The notes beneath the pieces are model-generated. The model saw only the letters and a program-made list of their open reading frames with translations, did no database searches and was not told the DNA's origin. Shown here piece by piece: positions 47,187 to 56,138 of a stretch of 64,000 nt of DNA. This stretch comes from Telmatospirillum sp. J64-1. GTDB taxonomy: Bacteria; Pseudomonadota; Alphaproteobacteria; Rhodospirillales; Magnetospirillaceae. How positions within the stretch are numbered: position 1 is the first letter of the stretch; the number at the start of each line of letters is the position of its first letter. A program made the translations under genes and the position numbers. Location of the stretch: contig NZ_SBHN01000001.1 in NCBI RefSeq assembly GCF_006980715.1, forward strand, positions 248,001 to 312,000. Reading direction: 5' to 3'.

Positions 47187-47880
47187 GATCAAGGACGTCC
47201 ATTTCCATTACGGTCAAGCCCATGTCCTGCAAGGCGTGGACCTGGCGATCGGCGACGAGCCCCTGGCCCTGATCGGGCGCAACGGCATGGGCAAGACCAC
47301 GCTGTGCCATTCCATCATGGGCATGGCGAGGATCAGCCGTGGCAGCATCCGCTTCCAGGGCACCGAGATCCAGGGAAGGCGGCCGGATCATATCGCCCGC
47401 TCGGGCATTGCCTTGGTCCCCCAGGGGCGGCGGGTCTTTCCTTCGCTGACGGTCGACGAGCATCTGCGGCTGGTCGCGAAGGGGCGTAACCGGCCCTGGA
47501 CCATCGAGCGGGTCTACGAGACTTTCCCGCGCCTGGCCGAACGCAAGCGCAACGGCGGCGCCCAGCTTTCGGGCGGCGAGCAGCAGATGCTGGCCATTGC
47601 CCGCGCCCTGCTGACCAATCCCCGGCTGGTGATCATGGACGAGCCCTCGGAAGGGCTGGCGCCGGTGATCGTCGATCATCTGTGCATTGTGCTGCGCGAC
47701 CTGGCGAAAAGCGGCATGGGCATCCTGCTGGTCGAGCAGAATCTCGGCGTCGCCACCACGGTCTGCGACCGCGTCGCCGTGATGGTCACAGGCCGCATCG
47801 CCGCTACCATGCCGTCCCAGGACCTGCTGGAGGATGAAACCGCCCAGCGCCGCTGGCTGGGCGTCAGCGCCCATGCCTGA
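47179..47880 (+). CDS. LivF-family ABC transporter ATPase
   Basis: 233 residues. Walker [10 protein letters not shown], signature [15 protein letters not shown] and Walker [14 protein letters not shown], all LivF-like. It pairs with LivG as the ATPase dimer. The Tm-1-like gene follows after 52 bases with its own strong ribosome site, so transporter and enzymes are probably one transcript. Confidence 0.94.
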
Positions 47881-47932
47881 AGCTCATCGAGAAAAGAAAA
47901 CGAACCCCGTCGCTAAACGCAGGGAGGAAAGA

Positions 47933-49129
47933 ATGGGCAAAGTCTATGTGGTTGGAACCTGTGACACGAAGGAAGCCGAATTGCTCTATGCTCGCGACAT
48001 GGTGCGGGCGGCGGGCGTGGAGGCCATCGTCGTCGATGTCGGCACCCGCGAGGCCTGCGACAGCGCTGATGTGCCGGCAGTGGAGGTGGCGGACTTCCAT
48101 CCCCAGGGGCGGAAGGCGGTGCTGGGTTTCGATGATCGCGGCGCGGCGGTCACCGCCATGAGCGAGGCCCTGGCCGCCTATCTGGAAAGCCGCGAGGATA
48201 TCGGCTGCGTGCTGGGCATGGGCGGGTCGGGCAATACAGCCTTGGTGACGGCCGCCATGCGGCGCCTGCCCATCGGCCTGCCCAAGCTGATGGTCTCGAC
48301 CGTCGCCTCGGGCAATGTCTCGGCCTATGTCGGGCCGAACGACATCGCCATGATGTATTCCGTCACCGATATCGCCGGGATCAACAGCATCAGCCGCAAG
48401 GTCATCGGCAATGCCGCCCATGCCGCCGCCGGCATGGCGAAGTGGCAGGTGCCGGCCCTGGCCAACGACAGGCGCGGCATCGGCATGACCATGTTCGGCG
48501 TCACCACTGATTGCGTCAATCAGCTGCGCGCCCAGTTGGAGGACGAATACGACTGCTTCGTCTTCCACGCCACCGGCACCGGCGGCCAATCGATGGAAAA
48601 GCTGGCCGACAGCCGCCTCGTGGACGGGCTGATCGACACCACGACCACCGAAGTCTGCGACTTCTTCGTCGGCGGGGTCTTCCCCTGCACCGAGGACCGC
48701 TTCGGCGCCGTCGCCCGCACGAAGCTGCCCTATGTGGGTTCGGCGGGAGCGCTGGACATGGTGAATTTCGGCGCCTTGGAGACGGTGCCCGAGAAATTCC
48801 GGCAGCGGAACCTCTATGTCCACAATCCGCAGGTCACGCTGATGCGCACCACGCCCGAGGAAAATCGCAAGATGGGCGAATGGATCGCCGCCCGCCTGAA
48901 TGCCTGCGACGGGCCGGTCCGCTTCCTTCTGCCGCTGGGCGGAGTGTCGGCGCTGGACGCGCCCGGCAAGCCCTTCCACGACCCCGAGGCCAACGAGGCC
49001 CTGTTCAGCGCCATTTCCGAGACTTTCCAGGAGACGCCGGACCGGCGCCTGATCAAGCTTCCCCATCACATCAACGATCCGGAATTCGCCGCGGCCCTGG
49101 CCCGTAATTTCCGGGAGATCGCGGCATAG
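47933..49129 (+). CDS. Tm-1-like (UPF0261) protein
   Basis: 398 residues, the full length of the UPF0261 family. The N-terminus [20 protein letters not shown] and the glycine-rich [18 protein letters not shown] near residue 95 are diagnostic, with [19 protein letters not shown] next. In plants the homologous domain is the N-terminal half of the Tm-1 tobamovirus-resistance protein, joined to a TIM barrel like the one encoded immediately downstream. The bacterial function is unassigned; nucleotide binding has been proposed for the family. AGGGAGGAAAG precedes the ATG. Confidence 0.92.
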   Translation: MGKVYVVGTCDTKEAELLYARDMVRAAGVEAIVVDVGTREACDSADVPAVEVADFHPQGRKAVLGFDDRGAAVTAMSEALAAYLESREDIGCVLGMGGSGNTALVTAAMRRLPIGLPKLMVSTVASGNVSAYVGPNDIAMMYSVTDIAGINSISRKVIGNAAHAAAGMAKWQVPALANDRRGIGMTMFGVTTDCVNQLRAQLEDEYDCFVFHATGTGGQSMEKLADSRLVDGLIDTTTTEVCDFFVGGVFPCTEDRFGAVARTKLPYVGSAGALDMVNFGALETVPEKFRQRNLYVHNPQVTLMRTTPEENRKMGEWIAARLNACDGPVRFLLPLGGVSALDAPGKPFHDPEANEALFSAISETFQETPDRRLIKLPHHINDPEFAAALARNFREIAA

Positions 49130-49161
49130 GCGCCCGATCTGTCTACCGAGGAGTGTTTCCG

Positions 49162-49992
49162 ATGAAACTTATCGAGCGCCAAGTCATTCTCGCTCGTTTC
49201 CGCGACATGATCGCCAAGCGCCAGCCGATCATCGGCGGGGGGGCGGGCACCGGCCTGTCGGCCAAATGCGAGGAAGCCGGCGGCATCGATTTGATCGTGA
49301 TCTACAATTCCGGCCGCTACCGCATGGCCGGGCGCGGCTCGCTGGCCGGGCTGCTGGCCTATGGCAACGCCAACCAGATCGTCAAGGAAATGGCCTGCGA
49401 AGTCCTGCCGGTGGTCAAGCACACTCCGGTCCTGGCGGGGGTTAACGGCACCGATCCCTTCGTGCTGATGGGCCCCTTCCTCGACGAGTTGAAGGCCATG
49501 GGCTTCGCCGGGGTGCAGAACTTCCCCACCGTCGGGCTGATCGACGGCGTGTTCCGCGCTAATCTTGAAGAAACCGGCATGAGCTATGGGCTGGAAGTCG
49601 ACATGATCCGGCTGGCCCATGAAAAGAACATGCTGACCACGCCTTACGTCTTCAGCGCCGAGGAAGCGGTCGCCATGACCCGGGCCGGGGCGGATATCAT
49701 CGTCTGCCATCTGGGCCTGACCACCGGCGGGTCGATCGGCGCCGAAACGGCCCGCACCTTGGCCGATTGCGTGCGCGATATCGATGCCTGGGCCGAGGCG
49801 GCCCGCCGCGTGCGCGACGACGTCATCGTGCTGTGCCATGGCGGCCCCATCTCGGGACCGGAAGATGCCGAATACGTGCTGAAGAACACCCAGCTCTGCC
49901 ACGGCTTCTACGGCGCCAGTTCGATGGAGCGCCTGCCCACCGAACAGGCCCTGACCGAACAGACCCGGAAATTCAAGACGATCAATTTCTAA
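49162..49992 (+). CDS. Phosphoenolpyruvate-hydrolase-like TIM-barrel protein
   Basis: 276 residues, a complete barrel. [20 protein letters not shown] starts strand one, [19 protein letters not shown] gives the conserved NSGR loop, [10 protein letters not shown] follows and [15 protein letters not shown] closes the barrel. The phosphoenolpyruvate-hydrolase family name is historical and weakly supported. It corresponds to the C-terminal half of plant Tm-1. The ATG has GAGGAG eight bases upstream. The same fold occurs twice more in this locus, in the regulator and in a shortened protein. Confidence 0.9.
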   Translation: MKLIERQVILARFRDMIAKRQPIIGGGAGTGLSAKCEEAGGIDLIVIYNSGRYRMAGRGSLAGLLAYGNANQIVKEMACEVLPVVKHTPVLAGVNGTDPFVLMGPFLDELKAMGFAGVQNFPTVGLIDGVFRANLEETGMSYGLEVDMIRLAHEKNMLTTPYVFSAEEAVAMTRAGADIIVCHLGLTTGGSIGAETARTLADCVRDIDAWAEAARRVRDDVIVLCHGGPISGPEDAEYVLKNTQLCHGFYGASSMERLPTEQALTEQTRKFKTINF

Positions 49993-50003
49993 GGGAGGAG
50001 AGA

Positions 50004-50939
50004 ATGCCCAAGGCCTATGCCAGTGCGATCATTCCCGCGCCCGTCGAATCGGTCTGGGCGGTGGTCCGCGACTTCAATGCCTTGCCGTCCTGGCATCCCG
50101 GCATCGCCCGCAGCGAGATTGAGGAGGGTCGCGCCCCCGACAGCGTCGGCTGCGTGCGCAGCTTTCATCTCCAGGACGGCAGCCATATCCGAGAAAAGCT
50201 GCTCTCCCTGTCCGATGCCCGCTATAGCGTCACCTACGACTTCCAGACCTCGCCCATTCCGGCGCGGAACTATCAGGCGACCATCCGCCTGACGCCGGTC
50301 ACGGCGGGTGACGCTACCTTCGCCGAATGGTGGGCGACCTATGACTGCGACCAGGGCGAGGAAGCCGGGTTACAGAACCTCTTCGCCAATGGCGTCTTCA
50401 AGACGGGCTGGGATGCGCTGAAGGGCAGGGATTTTCCCGCCGTCAGCGCCGAACGCTGGCAGGGCGACCGCCCGGCCAAGGTCTTCTGCAGTTCGGTCAT
50501 CGACGCCCCCGTCGCCAAGGTCTGGGAGATCATGCGCGATTTCGGCGGCATGGCCGGCTGGCATTCCGATATCCACGACATGACCATCGAGGGCGGGCGG
50601 CGTTCCGACGAAGTGGGCTGTGTGCGGAGCTTCCATTTCGGCGAGGACCATCTGCGCGAGGAATTGCTGTGGCTGTCCGACCTGGACCACCGGTTCGGCT
50701 ACCGCATCCTCAAGAGCGCCATGCCCTTGAGCAATTACGTCGCCGAAGCCAGCCTGTTCCCCGTCACCGACGGCGACCGGACCTTCGCCGTCTGGACCGC
50801 CGATTTCCGCTGCGCCCCCGAGGTCGAGGCGGAGTTGGTGGAAAAGGTTCATCACAACGTTTTCCAGAAGGCCTTCGATACGGTCGGTTCCCGCCTAAAG
50901 CGTGACGCAGGAAATCTGCATCATGCTTTAGGTTTATAA
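50004..50939 (+). CDS. Tandem SRPBCC (polyketide cyclase/START-like) protein
   Basis: 311 residues in two similar halves. The first has VESVWAVVRDFNALPSWHPG and VGCVRSFHLQDGSHIREKLL. The second has VAKVWEIMRDFGGMAGWHSD and VGCVRSFHFGEDHLREELL. Each half is a helix-grip ligand pocket for a hydrophobic or aromatic small molecule. It ends the importer operon. The last 14 residues are encoded by a palindromic repeat, so the gene probably acquired its present stop there. GGGAGGAG precedes the ATG. Confidence 0.85.
   Translation: MPKAYASAIIPAPVESVWAVVRDFNALPSWHPGIARSEIEEGRAPDSVGCVRSFHLQDGSHIREKLLSLSDARYSVTYDFQTSPIPARNYQATIRLTPVTAGDATFAEWWATYDCDQGEEAGLQNLFANGVFKTGWDALKGRDFPAVSAERWQGDRPAKVFCSSVIDAPVAKVWEIMRDFGGMAGWHSDIHDMTIEGGRRSDEVGCVRSFHFGEDHLREELLWLSDLDHRFGYRILKSAMPLSNYVAEASLFPVTDGDRTFAVWTADFRCAPEVEAELVEKVHHNVFQKAFDTVGSRLKRDAGNLHHALGL
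50894..50932. repeat. Palindromic repeat forming the 3' end of the SRPBCC gene
   Basis: CCTAAAGCGTGACGCAG and CTGCATCATGCTTTAGG pair around GAAAT with one internal mismatch. It resembles dispersed CCTAAAGCATGATGCAG-type repeats of alphaproteobacteria. It lies inside the coding frame, up to two codons before the stop. Confidence 0.7.
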
Positions 50940-51100
50940 ATTTGCCCTTGCCGGGCGCGCGCCTCCGCGCGCTTGGCCGCGGCCTCAACGGCCGCAGGTC
51001 GCAGCTTGCGTCAGATATAACGCAAGCTGCTCTAGCTGCCCTGGTCTAAGCGCTCCCCCCTCCGCCTGTTCCCCTTCTATCGGGGGGCAGGCGGGTGATA
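50940..51100. other. Non-coding stretch with tandem hairpins
   Basis: No gene is seen. GCAGCTTGCGT and ACGCAAGCTGC (51001-51030) form an 11-bp perfect stem. CCGCCTGTTCCCC and GGGGGGCAGGCGG (51062-51094) form a 13-pair stem with two G-T pairs. Together with the neighbouring repeat and terminator they give four successive stems in 240 bases. I see no tRNA or obvious small-RNA signature. Confidence 0.5.
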
Positions 51101-51134
51101 AACCCCGTCGCTCTGCGGCGGGGTTTTCATTTTG
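51101..51134 (+). terminator. Rho-independent terminator after the Tm-1 locus
   Basis: AACCCCGTCGC and GCGGCGGGGTT pair with one T-G wobble around the loop TCT, followed by TTCATTTTG. This is the end of the importer operon. Confidence 0.85.
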
Positions 51135-51183
51135 TCTCGCTCAAGCGGGGAGGGCAGCTTGGGCCTTGCAAGGGGGGCGAGCT

Positions 51184-51214
51184 TTGACTAATGTGAGTGA
51201 GCGTTCACTATAAA
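51184..51214 (+). promoter_or_regulatory. Promoter and TetR-type operator
   Basis: TTGACT (51184-51189) and TATAAA (51209-51214) form a promoter with a long 19-base spacer. The palindrome AGTGA-GCGT-TCACT (51196-51209) fills the spacer. The site is placed for autorepression by the TetR gene that starts at 51227. Confidence 0.68.
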
Positions 51215-51226
51215 TAAGGAACAGGG

Positions 51227-51805
51227 ATGCCCAGGAAAGCAAAGGATGCGAGCGCGACCCGCGAGCTGATCCAGGGGACGGCGCTGCGCCTCTTCGTGGA
51301 GAAGGGGGTGACGGAAACGACGATCCGCGATCTTGCCTCGGCGGCGGGCATCGCCGAGGGAACGCTCTATCGCCATTACGTCTCGAAGGACGAATTGGTC
51401 CACGACCTGTTCCAGACCAATTACGGCGCTTTCGGACGCAAATTACGGGATGTGCAGCAGGCGCACGGCGCTTTTCCCGACAAATTGGCGGCGATGATCG
51501 AAACGATCTGCCAATTCTACGACAGCGATCCGATCTGCTTCCGCTTCCTGCTGCTGGCCCAGCACCAAGCCCTGCCGCGCATCGATACGGGGGCGGATAA
51601 TCCGGTGCAGGTCTTACACAATGTCATCGCCGAGGCCATGGAACGGGGCGAGATCACAGCCCGCGATCCCGATCTGGCGACAGGATTCGTGCTTGGGCTG
51701 TTGCTTCAGCCTGCCGTGCTGATGGTCTATGGCCGCCTGACTCCGCCATTCGCCGCCTTGGCACCGGAGATCACGGCGGCCTGCTGGCGGGTGCTCAATC
51801 CGTAA
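51227..51805 (+). CDS. TetR/AcrR-family regulator
   Basis: 192 residues. The N-terminal helix-turn-helix (about residues 10-56) includes TTIRDLASAAGIAEGTLYRHY. The C-terminal domain is a helical ligand pocket with several hydrophobic helices. It lies 58 bases before the MFS/acyltransferase/ligase gene on the same strand. The AGTGA/TCACT operator in its promoter is of a kind used by fatty-acid-responsive TetR proteins, so a fatty acyl ligand is plausible but unproven. Confidence 0.88.
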   Translation: MPRKAKDASATRELIQGTALRLFVEKGVTETTIRDLASAAGIAEGTLYRHYVSKDELVHDLFQTNYGAFGRKLRDVQQAHGAFPDKLAAMIETICQFYDSDPICFRFLLLAQHQALPRIDTGADNPVQVLHNVIAEAMERGEITARDPDLATGFVLGLLLQPAVLMVYGRLTPPFAALAPEITAACWRVLNP

Positions 51806-51863
51806 CCCCTGATCCTTCCGCCCGCCCTTTCCAATGCGCTGACACCTCTTTCGGGAGTCGAAC

Positions 51864-54800
51864 ATGGCTTCTTCCTTTTCCTTGCTCGCCAAGCGCCGCT
51901 TCCTGCCGCTTTTCGTGGCCCAGTTCCTGGGGGCCATGAACGACAATTTCTTCAAGAATGCCCTGGTCATTCTGGTGTTGTTCGGATTGGGCGACCAGGC
52001 GGGATTGTCGGCTCCCATCCTGGTGACGGCGGCTGCGGGATTGTTCATCCTGCCCTTCTTCCTGTTCTCGGCGACGGCCGGCCAGCTCGCCGACCGGATG
52101 CAGAAGACCAAGCTGGTCAAGCTGGTCAAGCTGGCCGAGATCGGTATCGCCGTGGTGGCGGCCTGGGGCCTGCTGGCCGCCGATATCTGGATCATGCTGG
52201 CCGCCCTGTTCCTGCTGGGCGTGCAATCGGCCTTCTTCGGCCCGCTGAAATATTCGATTCTGCCCGAACAATTGCGCGAGGACGAACTGATCAGCGGCAA
52301 TGCCCTGGTGGAAAGCGGCACCTTCCTGGCCATCCTGATCGGCACCATCGGGGGCGGCATCCTGGTGATGCTGGACAGCGGGCCGCAAATCGTGTCGGCG
52401 ATCCTGCTGGTCATGGCGGTGGCCGGCTTCGCCGCCAGCCTGTTCCTGCCCGCCGGTCCGCCCGGCAATCCCCAACTGGTCGTTCACGCCAATATCCTGC
52501 GCGAAACGGGGCGCGTCATCGGGCTGGTGCGCAAGCGCCGCGACCTGTTCCTGTCGGTGCTGGGGATTTCCTGGTTCTGGCTGATGGGGGCGACCTTCCT
52601 GTCCCAATTCCCCGCTTTCGCGCGTGATATTCTGCGCGCCGACCAATATGCGGTGACGGTGATGCTGACGGTGTTTTCCGTCGGCATCGGCCTGGGGTCG
52701 ATGCTGTGCGGGCGGGTGCTGAAGGGCGAGATTTCCGCCCGTTTCGTGCCCTTCGCCGCCATCGGCATCACCCTGTTCTCCCTCGACCTCTATCTCGGCG
52801 GAGTGAGTGCCGCGGGCGGGGAAGGTGAGCTGGCGGGGCTGGGGCAGTTCCTGTCCTCCTGGGCCAATCTGCGCGTGCTGGCCGACCTGCTGCTGATCGC
52901 CGTCTGCGGCGGCCTCTATATCGTTCCCCTCTACGCCATCCTGCAAAGCCATGCGGAACAGGACGAGCGGGCGCGGGTGATCGCCGCCAACAACATCGTC
53001 AATGCCGCCTTCATGGTCGTCTCGGCCCTGGTCACCATGGCCCTGCTGGGGATGGGCTGGCAGGTGACGGACATCTTCCTGCTGGTGGCCGCCGCCAATG
53101 CGGTGGTGGCCGTCTATATCTGCGGCCTGCTGCCCGACGCGGTGATCAAGGGCGTGCTGTCCTGGCTGCTGCGCCGCCTCTACAAGGTCGAGCTTTCCGG
53201 CTTCGAGCACCTGAAGAATGCGGGAGAGCGGGTGGTGATCGCGGTCAACCACGTCTCGCTGCTTGATGCCGTGCTGATGGCGACCTTCCTGCCGCAGAAG
53301 CCGACTTTCGCGATCAACAGCTTCGTCGCCCGGCGCTGGTGGGTGAAGCCTTTCCTGACCCTGGTCGATGCCTTTCCGCTCGATCCCACCAATCCGCTGT
53401 CCACCAAGGCGCTGATCCGTGCGGTGCAGGCGGGGCGGACGGTCGTGATCTTCCCCGAGGGCCGCATCACCGTGACCGGTGCGCTGATGAAGGTCTATGA
53501 AGGCCCGGGCATGATCGCCGACCGTGCCGGGGCCACCCTCGTGCCGGTGCGCATCGACGGCGCCCAATACACGCCCTTCTCCTATCTGAAGGGCAAGGTC
53601 CGCCGCCGCCTCTTTCCGCGCATCCGCATCTTCATGCAGCCCCCCCAGCGCTTCGACCTGCCGCCGGAACTGAAGGGCCGCGCCCGCCGCCAGCGCATCG
53701 GCCAAGCGCTCTACGACGTCATGTCGCGCATGATGTACGAGACCGCTCCCAAGGACCGGACCTTGTTCGAGGCCCTGCTCGACGCCCGCGCCATCCATGG
53801 CGGCAAGGCGGTGATCCTGGACGACATTAACCGCAAGCCGGTCAGCTATGGCCGCGTGATCATCGGCAGCCTGGCCCTGGGCCGCAAGCTGATCCGCCAG
53901 ACCCGGCCGGGCGAGACGGTTGGCCTGCTGCTGCCCAATGCCACGGCCACCGCCTTGTCCTTCTGCGGCTTGCAGGCTTTCGGGCGGGTGGCCGCCATGC
54001 TCAATTTCACCGCCGGTCCGGCCAATATCCTCTCGGCCTGCGAAGCGGCGCGGATCGGCACCGTCGTCACCTCCCGCCGCTTCATCGAGCAGGCCCGGCT
54101 GCAATCGCTGGCCGAGGCGCTGGACAAGCAGGTGCGGATCGTCTGGCTGGAGGACATCCGTGACGAGATCGGCCTGTTTTCCCGCCTGCGTGCCTTTGCC
54201 GAAGCCCCCTTCGCCGGATACATCCACCGCCGTTTCGGGCGCAAGGCCGGGGATGCGGCGGCGGTGCTGTTCACCTCGGGCTCGGAAGGCAAGCCCAAGG
54301 GCGTGGTGTTGAGCCATGCCAATATCCTGGCCAATTGCCAGCAGCTTGCCGCGCGGGTGGATTTTTCTCCTTCCGACCTGGTGTTCAACGCGCTGCCCGT
54401 CTTCCATTCCTTCGGCCTGACCGGCGGGTTGCTGCTGCCGCTGCTGTCGGGGGTGCGCAGCTTCCTTTATCCCTCGCCGCTGCATTACCGCATCGTGCCC
54501 GAGATGGTCTATGACACCAACGCCACGATCATGTTCGGCACCGACACCTTCCTGAGCGGCTATGCCCGCGTCGCCAATCCTTATGATTTCTACAGCCTGC
54601 GCTATATCTTCGCCGGGGCGGAAAAGGTGAGGGACGAGACCCGCAAGGCCTGGATGGAGAAATTCGGCCTGCGCATCCTGGAAGGCTATGGCGCCACCGA
54701 GACCGCCCCGGTCATCGCCGTCAACACGCCCATGCATTACAAGGCGGGCAGCGTGGGCCGCCTGCTGCCAGCCATCGAATGCCGCCTGGAAAAGGTGCCG

Positions 54801-55334
54801 GGCATCGAAGAGGGCGGACGGCTGCATGTGCGCGGCCCCAATGTGATGCTGGGCTATCTGCGCGCCGAGCGTCCCGGCGAATTGGAGCCGCCGGCCGAGG
54901 GCTGGTACGATACCGGCGATATCGTCGCCATCGACGACCAGGGCTTCCTGCGCATCCTGGGCCGTGCCAAGCGCTTCGCCAAGGTCGCCGGGGAAATGGT
55001 CTCGCTGACCCGCGTGGAAGCCGAACTGGCCCTGCTGTGGCCCGATGCCCAGCATGCCGTGATCGCGCTGCCCGACCCGCGCAAGGGTGAGCAACTGGTC
55101 CTGCTGACCACCCATGCCCAAGCCAGCCGGGCGGAGATCCAGAACCATTTCCGCAAGGCCGGCCTTGCCGAACTCTGGGTGCCCCGCCAGGTGCAGGTCA
55201 TCGACCGCATGCCGGTGCTGGGCACGGGCAAGACGGATTACGTCGCCGCAAAGGCCATGGTCGAGACCACTCGCCCGGATACGGAAGAATCCCATGCCGA
55301 GGAGGAGGATGCTCCCGGCGGCTTGCAGCCTTAA
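51864..55334 (+). CDS. MFS / PlsC acyltransferase / AMP-dependent ligase fusion
   Basis: 1156-residue inner-membrane protein in three parts. Residues 1-420 form an LplT-like major facilitator with about 12 segments (FVAQFLGAMNDNFFKNALV). Residues 440-630 form a PlsC acyltransferase with NHVSLLD near 461 and FPEGRI near 529. Residues 650-1150 form an acyl-ACP or acyl-CoA synthetase with TSGSEGKPKG near 803, YGATET near 941 and TGD near 1015. It combines lysophospholipid flipping with reacylation, as LplT plus Aas do in E. coli. All key motifs look intact. GGAG lies upstream of the ATG. Confidence 0.93.
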   Translation: MASSFSLLAKRRFLPLFVAQFLGAMNDNFFKNALVILVLFGLGDQAGLSAPILVTAAAGLFILPFFLFSATAGQLADRMQKTKLVKLVKLAEIGIAVVAAWGLLAADIWIMLAALFLLGVQSAFFGPLKYSILPEQLREDELISGNALVESGTFLAILIGTIGGGILVMLDSGPQIVSAILLVMAVAGFAASLFLPAGPPGNPQLVVHANILRETGRVIGLVRKRRDLFLSVLGISWFWLMGATFLSQFPAFARDILRADQYAVTVMLTVFSVGIGLGSMLCGRVLKGEISARFVPFAAIGITLFSLDLYLGGVSAAGGEGELAGLGQFLSSWANLRVLADLLLIAVCGGLYIVPLYAILQSHAEQDERARVIAANNIVNAAFMVVSALVTMALLGMGWQVTDIFLLVAAANAVVAVYICGLLPDAVIKGVLSWLLRRLYKVELSGFEHLKNAGERVVIAVNHVSLLDAVLMATFLPQKPTFAINSFVARRWWVKPFLTLVDAFPLDPTNPLSTKALIRAVQAGRTVVIFPEGRITVTGALMKVYEGPGMIADRAGATLVPVRIDGAQYTPFSYLKGKVRRRLFPRIRIFMQPPQRFDLPPELKGRARRQRIGQALYDVMSRMMYETAPKDRTLFEALLDARAIHGGKAVILDDINRKPVSYGRVIIGSLALGRKLIRQTRPGETVGLLLPNATATALSFCGLQAFGRVAAMLNFTAGPANILSACEAARIGTVVTSRRFIEQARLQSLAEALDKQVRIVWLEDIRDEIGLFSRLRAFAEAPFAGYIHRRFGRKAGDAAAVLFTSGSEGKPKGVVLSHANILANCQQLAARVDFSPSDLVFNALPVFHSFGLTGGLLLPLLSGVRSFLYPSPLHYRIVPEMVYDTNATIMFGTDTFLSGYARVANPYDFYSLRYIFAGAEKVRDETRKAWMEKFGLRILEGYGATETAPVIAVNTPMHYKAGSVGRLLPAIECRLEKVPGIEEGGRLHVRGPNVMLGYLRAERPGELEPPAEGWYDTGDIVAIDDQGFLRILGRAKRFAKVAGEMVSLTRVEAELALLWPDAQHAVIALPDPRKGEQLVLLTTHAQASRAEIQNHFRKAGLAELWVPRQVQVIDRMPVLGTGKTDYVAAKAMVETTRPDTEESHAEEEDAPGGLQP

Positions 55335-55367
55335 GTTCCAGCCCCCTGTCTTGCGACGCTCAGTCTC

Positions 55368-56138
55368 CTAAGGCAGGAAAGGCGGCGGCGTGGGCGGGTT
55401 GTCTGGCAAGGCCTCCGGGACGTCGTCCTTCAGGGCGACGCCGGACAGCTTCAGGCGACGGGCCTCGTTCATCAGCCAAGCGATCTTCGCGGCGGCGGCT
55501 TCCGGCAGCAGGCCTTCCGGGCGGATGTTCGAGACGCAGTTGCGGGCTGAATTCTGCAGGCCGGGCCGTGGCCCCCAGGTCAGGTAGGCGCCCAGGCTGT
55601 CGGCGCTGGACAGGCCGGGCCGTTCGCCGATCAGCATCACCGTCATCGCCGCGCCCATGGCCGCCCCGATGCCGTCGGCCAAGGCCACGCGGGCCTGCCG
55701 GGCCAGGATCACCGGGCCGATATGCCAGCCAGCCAGGCGGACCTGGAGAGCCCGCAAGGTGGCGGCGGCATGGTCCTTGACGGCGCGGGAGGACAGGCCG
55801 TCGCCGATGACGAACACCACCTCATAGGGGCCGGGGGGCAGTTTTGCAGCTTCTCCCTCCGCCAGTTGCCGGCCGAGATCGGGGCGTTGCAGATAGAGGG
55901 CGCGGTCCGGCGCGGCGCTGCGCAGGGTCCGCACCGCAAGGCCGGTCGCCTGTGCGATTTCCCGTTCGAGGGCCGCGAAGTCGAGCGGCATATGCACCGA
56001 ATCGCGGGCACGGGCATGGGCCATCTGGAAGTCCAGCAGATGGGCCAGCGGCAGGCCGTCGCCGACCCGGCCCAAAGCGATGCGGGCGGCGGTATGGCGA
56101 CGCAGGATATGCCAGGGATCGGCGGGCCGGTCGCTCAT
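55368..56138 (-). CDS. eutC: Ethanolamine ammonia-lyase small subunit
   Basis: 256 residues, light chain of the adenosylcobalamin-dependent enzyme that converts ethanolamine to acetaldehyde and ammonia. VVFVIGDGLSSRAVKDHAA (near residue 107), VMLIGERPGLSSADSLGAYL (near 168) and NCVSNIRPEGL are conserved EutC segments. It overlaps eutB by four bases. No microcompartment shell genes or EutA reactivase are present, which suggests the simple cytosolic form of the pathway. Confidence 0.95.
   Translation of the reverse strand: MSDRPADPWHILRRHTAARIALGRVGDGLPLAHLLDFQMAHARARDSVHMPLDFAALEREIAQATGLAVRTLRSAAPDRALYLQRPDLGRQLAEGEAAKLPPGPYEVVFVIGDGLSSRAVKDHAAATLRALQVRLAGWHIGPVILARQARVALADGIGAAMGAAMTVMLIGERPGLSSADSLGAYLTWGPRPGLQNSARNCVSNIRPEGLLPEAAAAKIAWLMNEARRLKLSGVALKDDVPEALPDNPPTPPPFLP

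Noticed and set aside
50940-51134. Possible tRNA or structured small RNA in the tandem hairpins
   Set aside because: No T-loop or anticodon-arm pattern is seen. The stems look like repeat elements and a terminator.
51795-55295. 1166-codon open frame opposite the MFS/acyltransferase/ligase gene
   Set aside because: The translation is Gln/His/Gly-rich without domains, typical of antisense shadow frames in GC-rich coding DNA.
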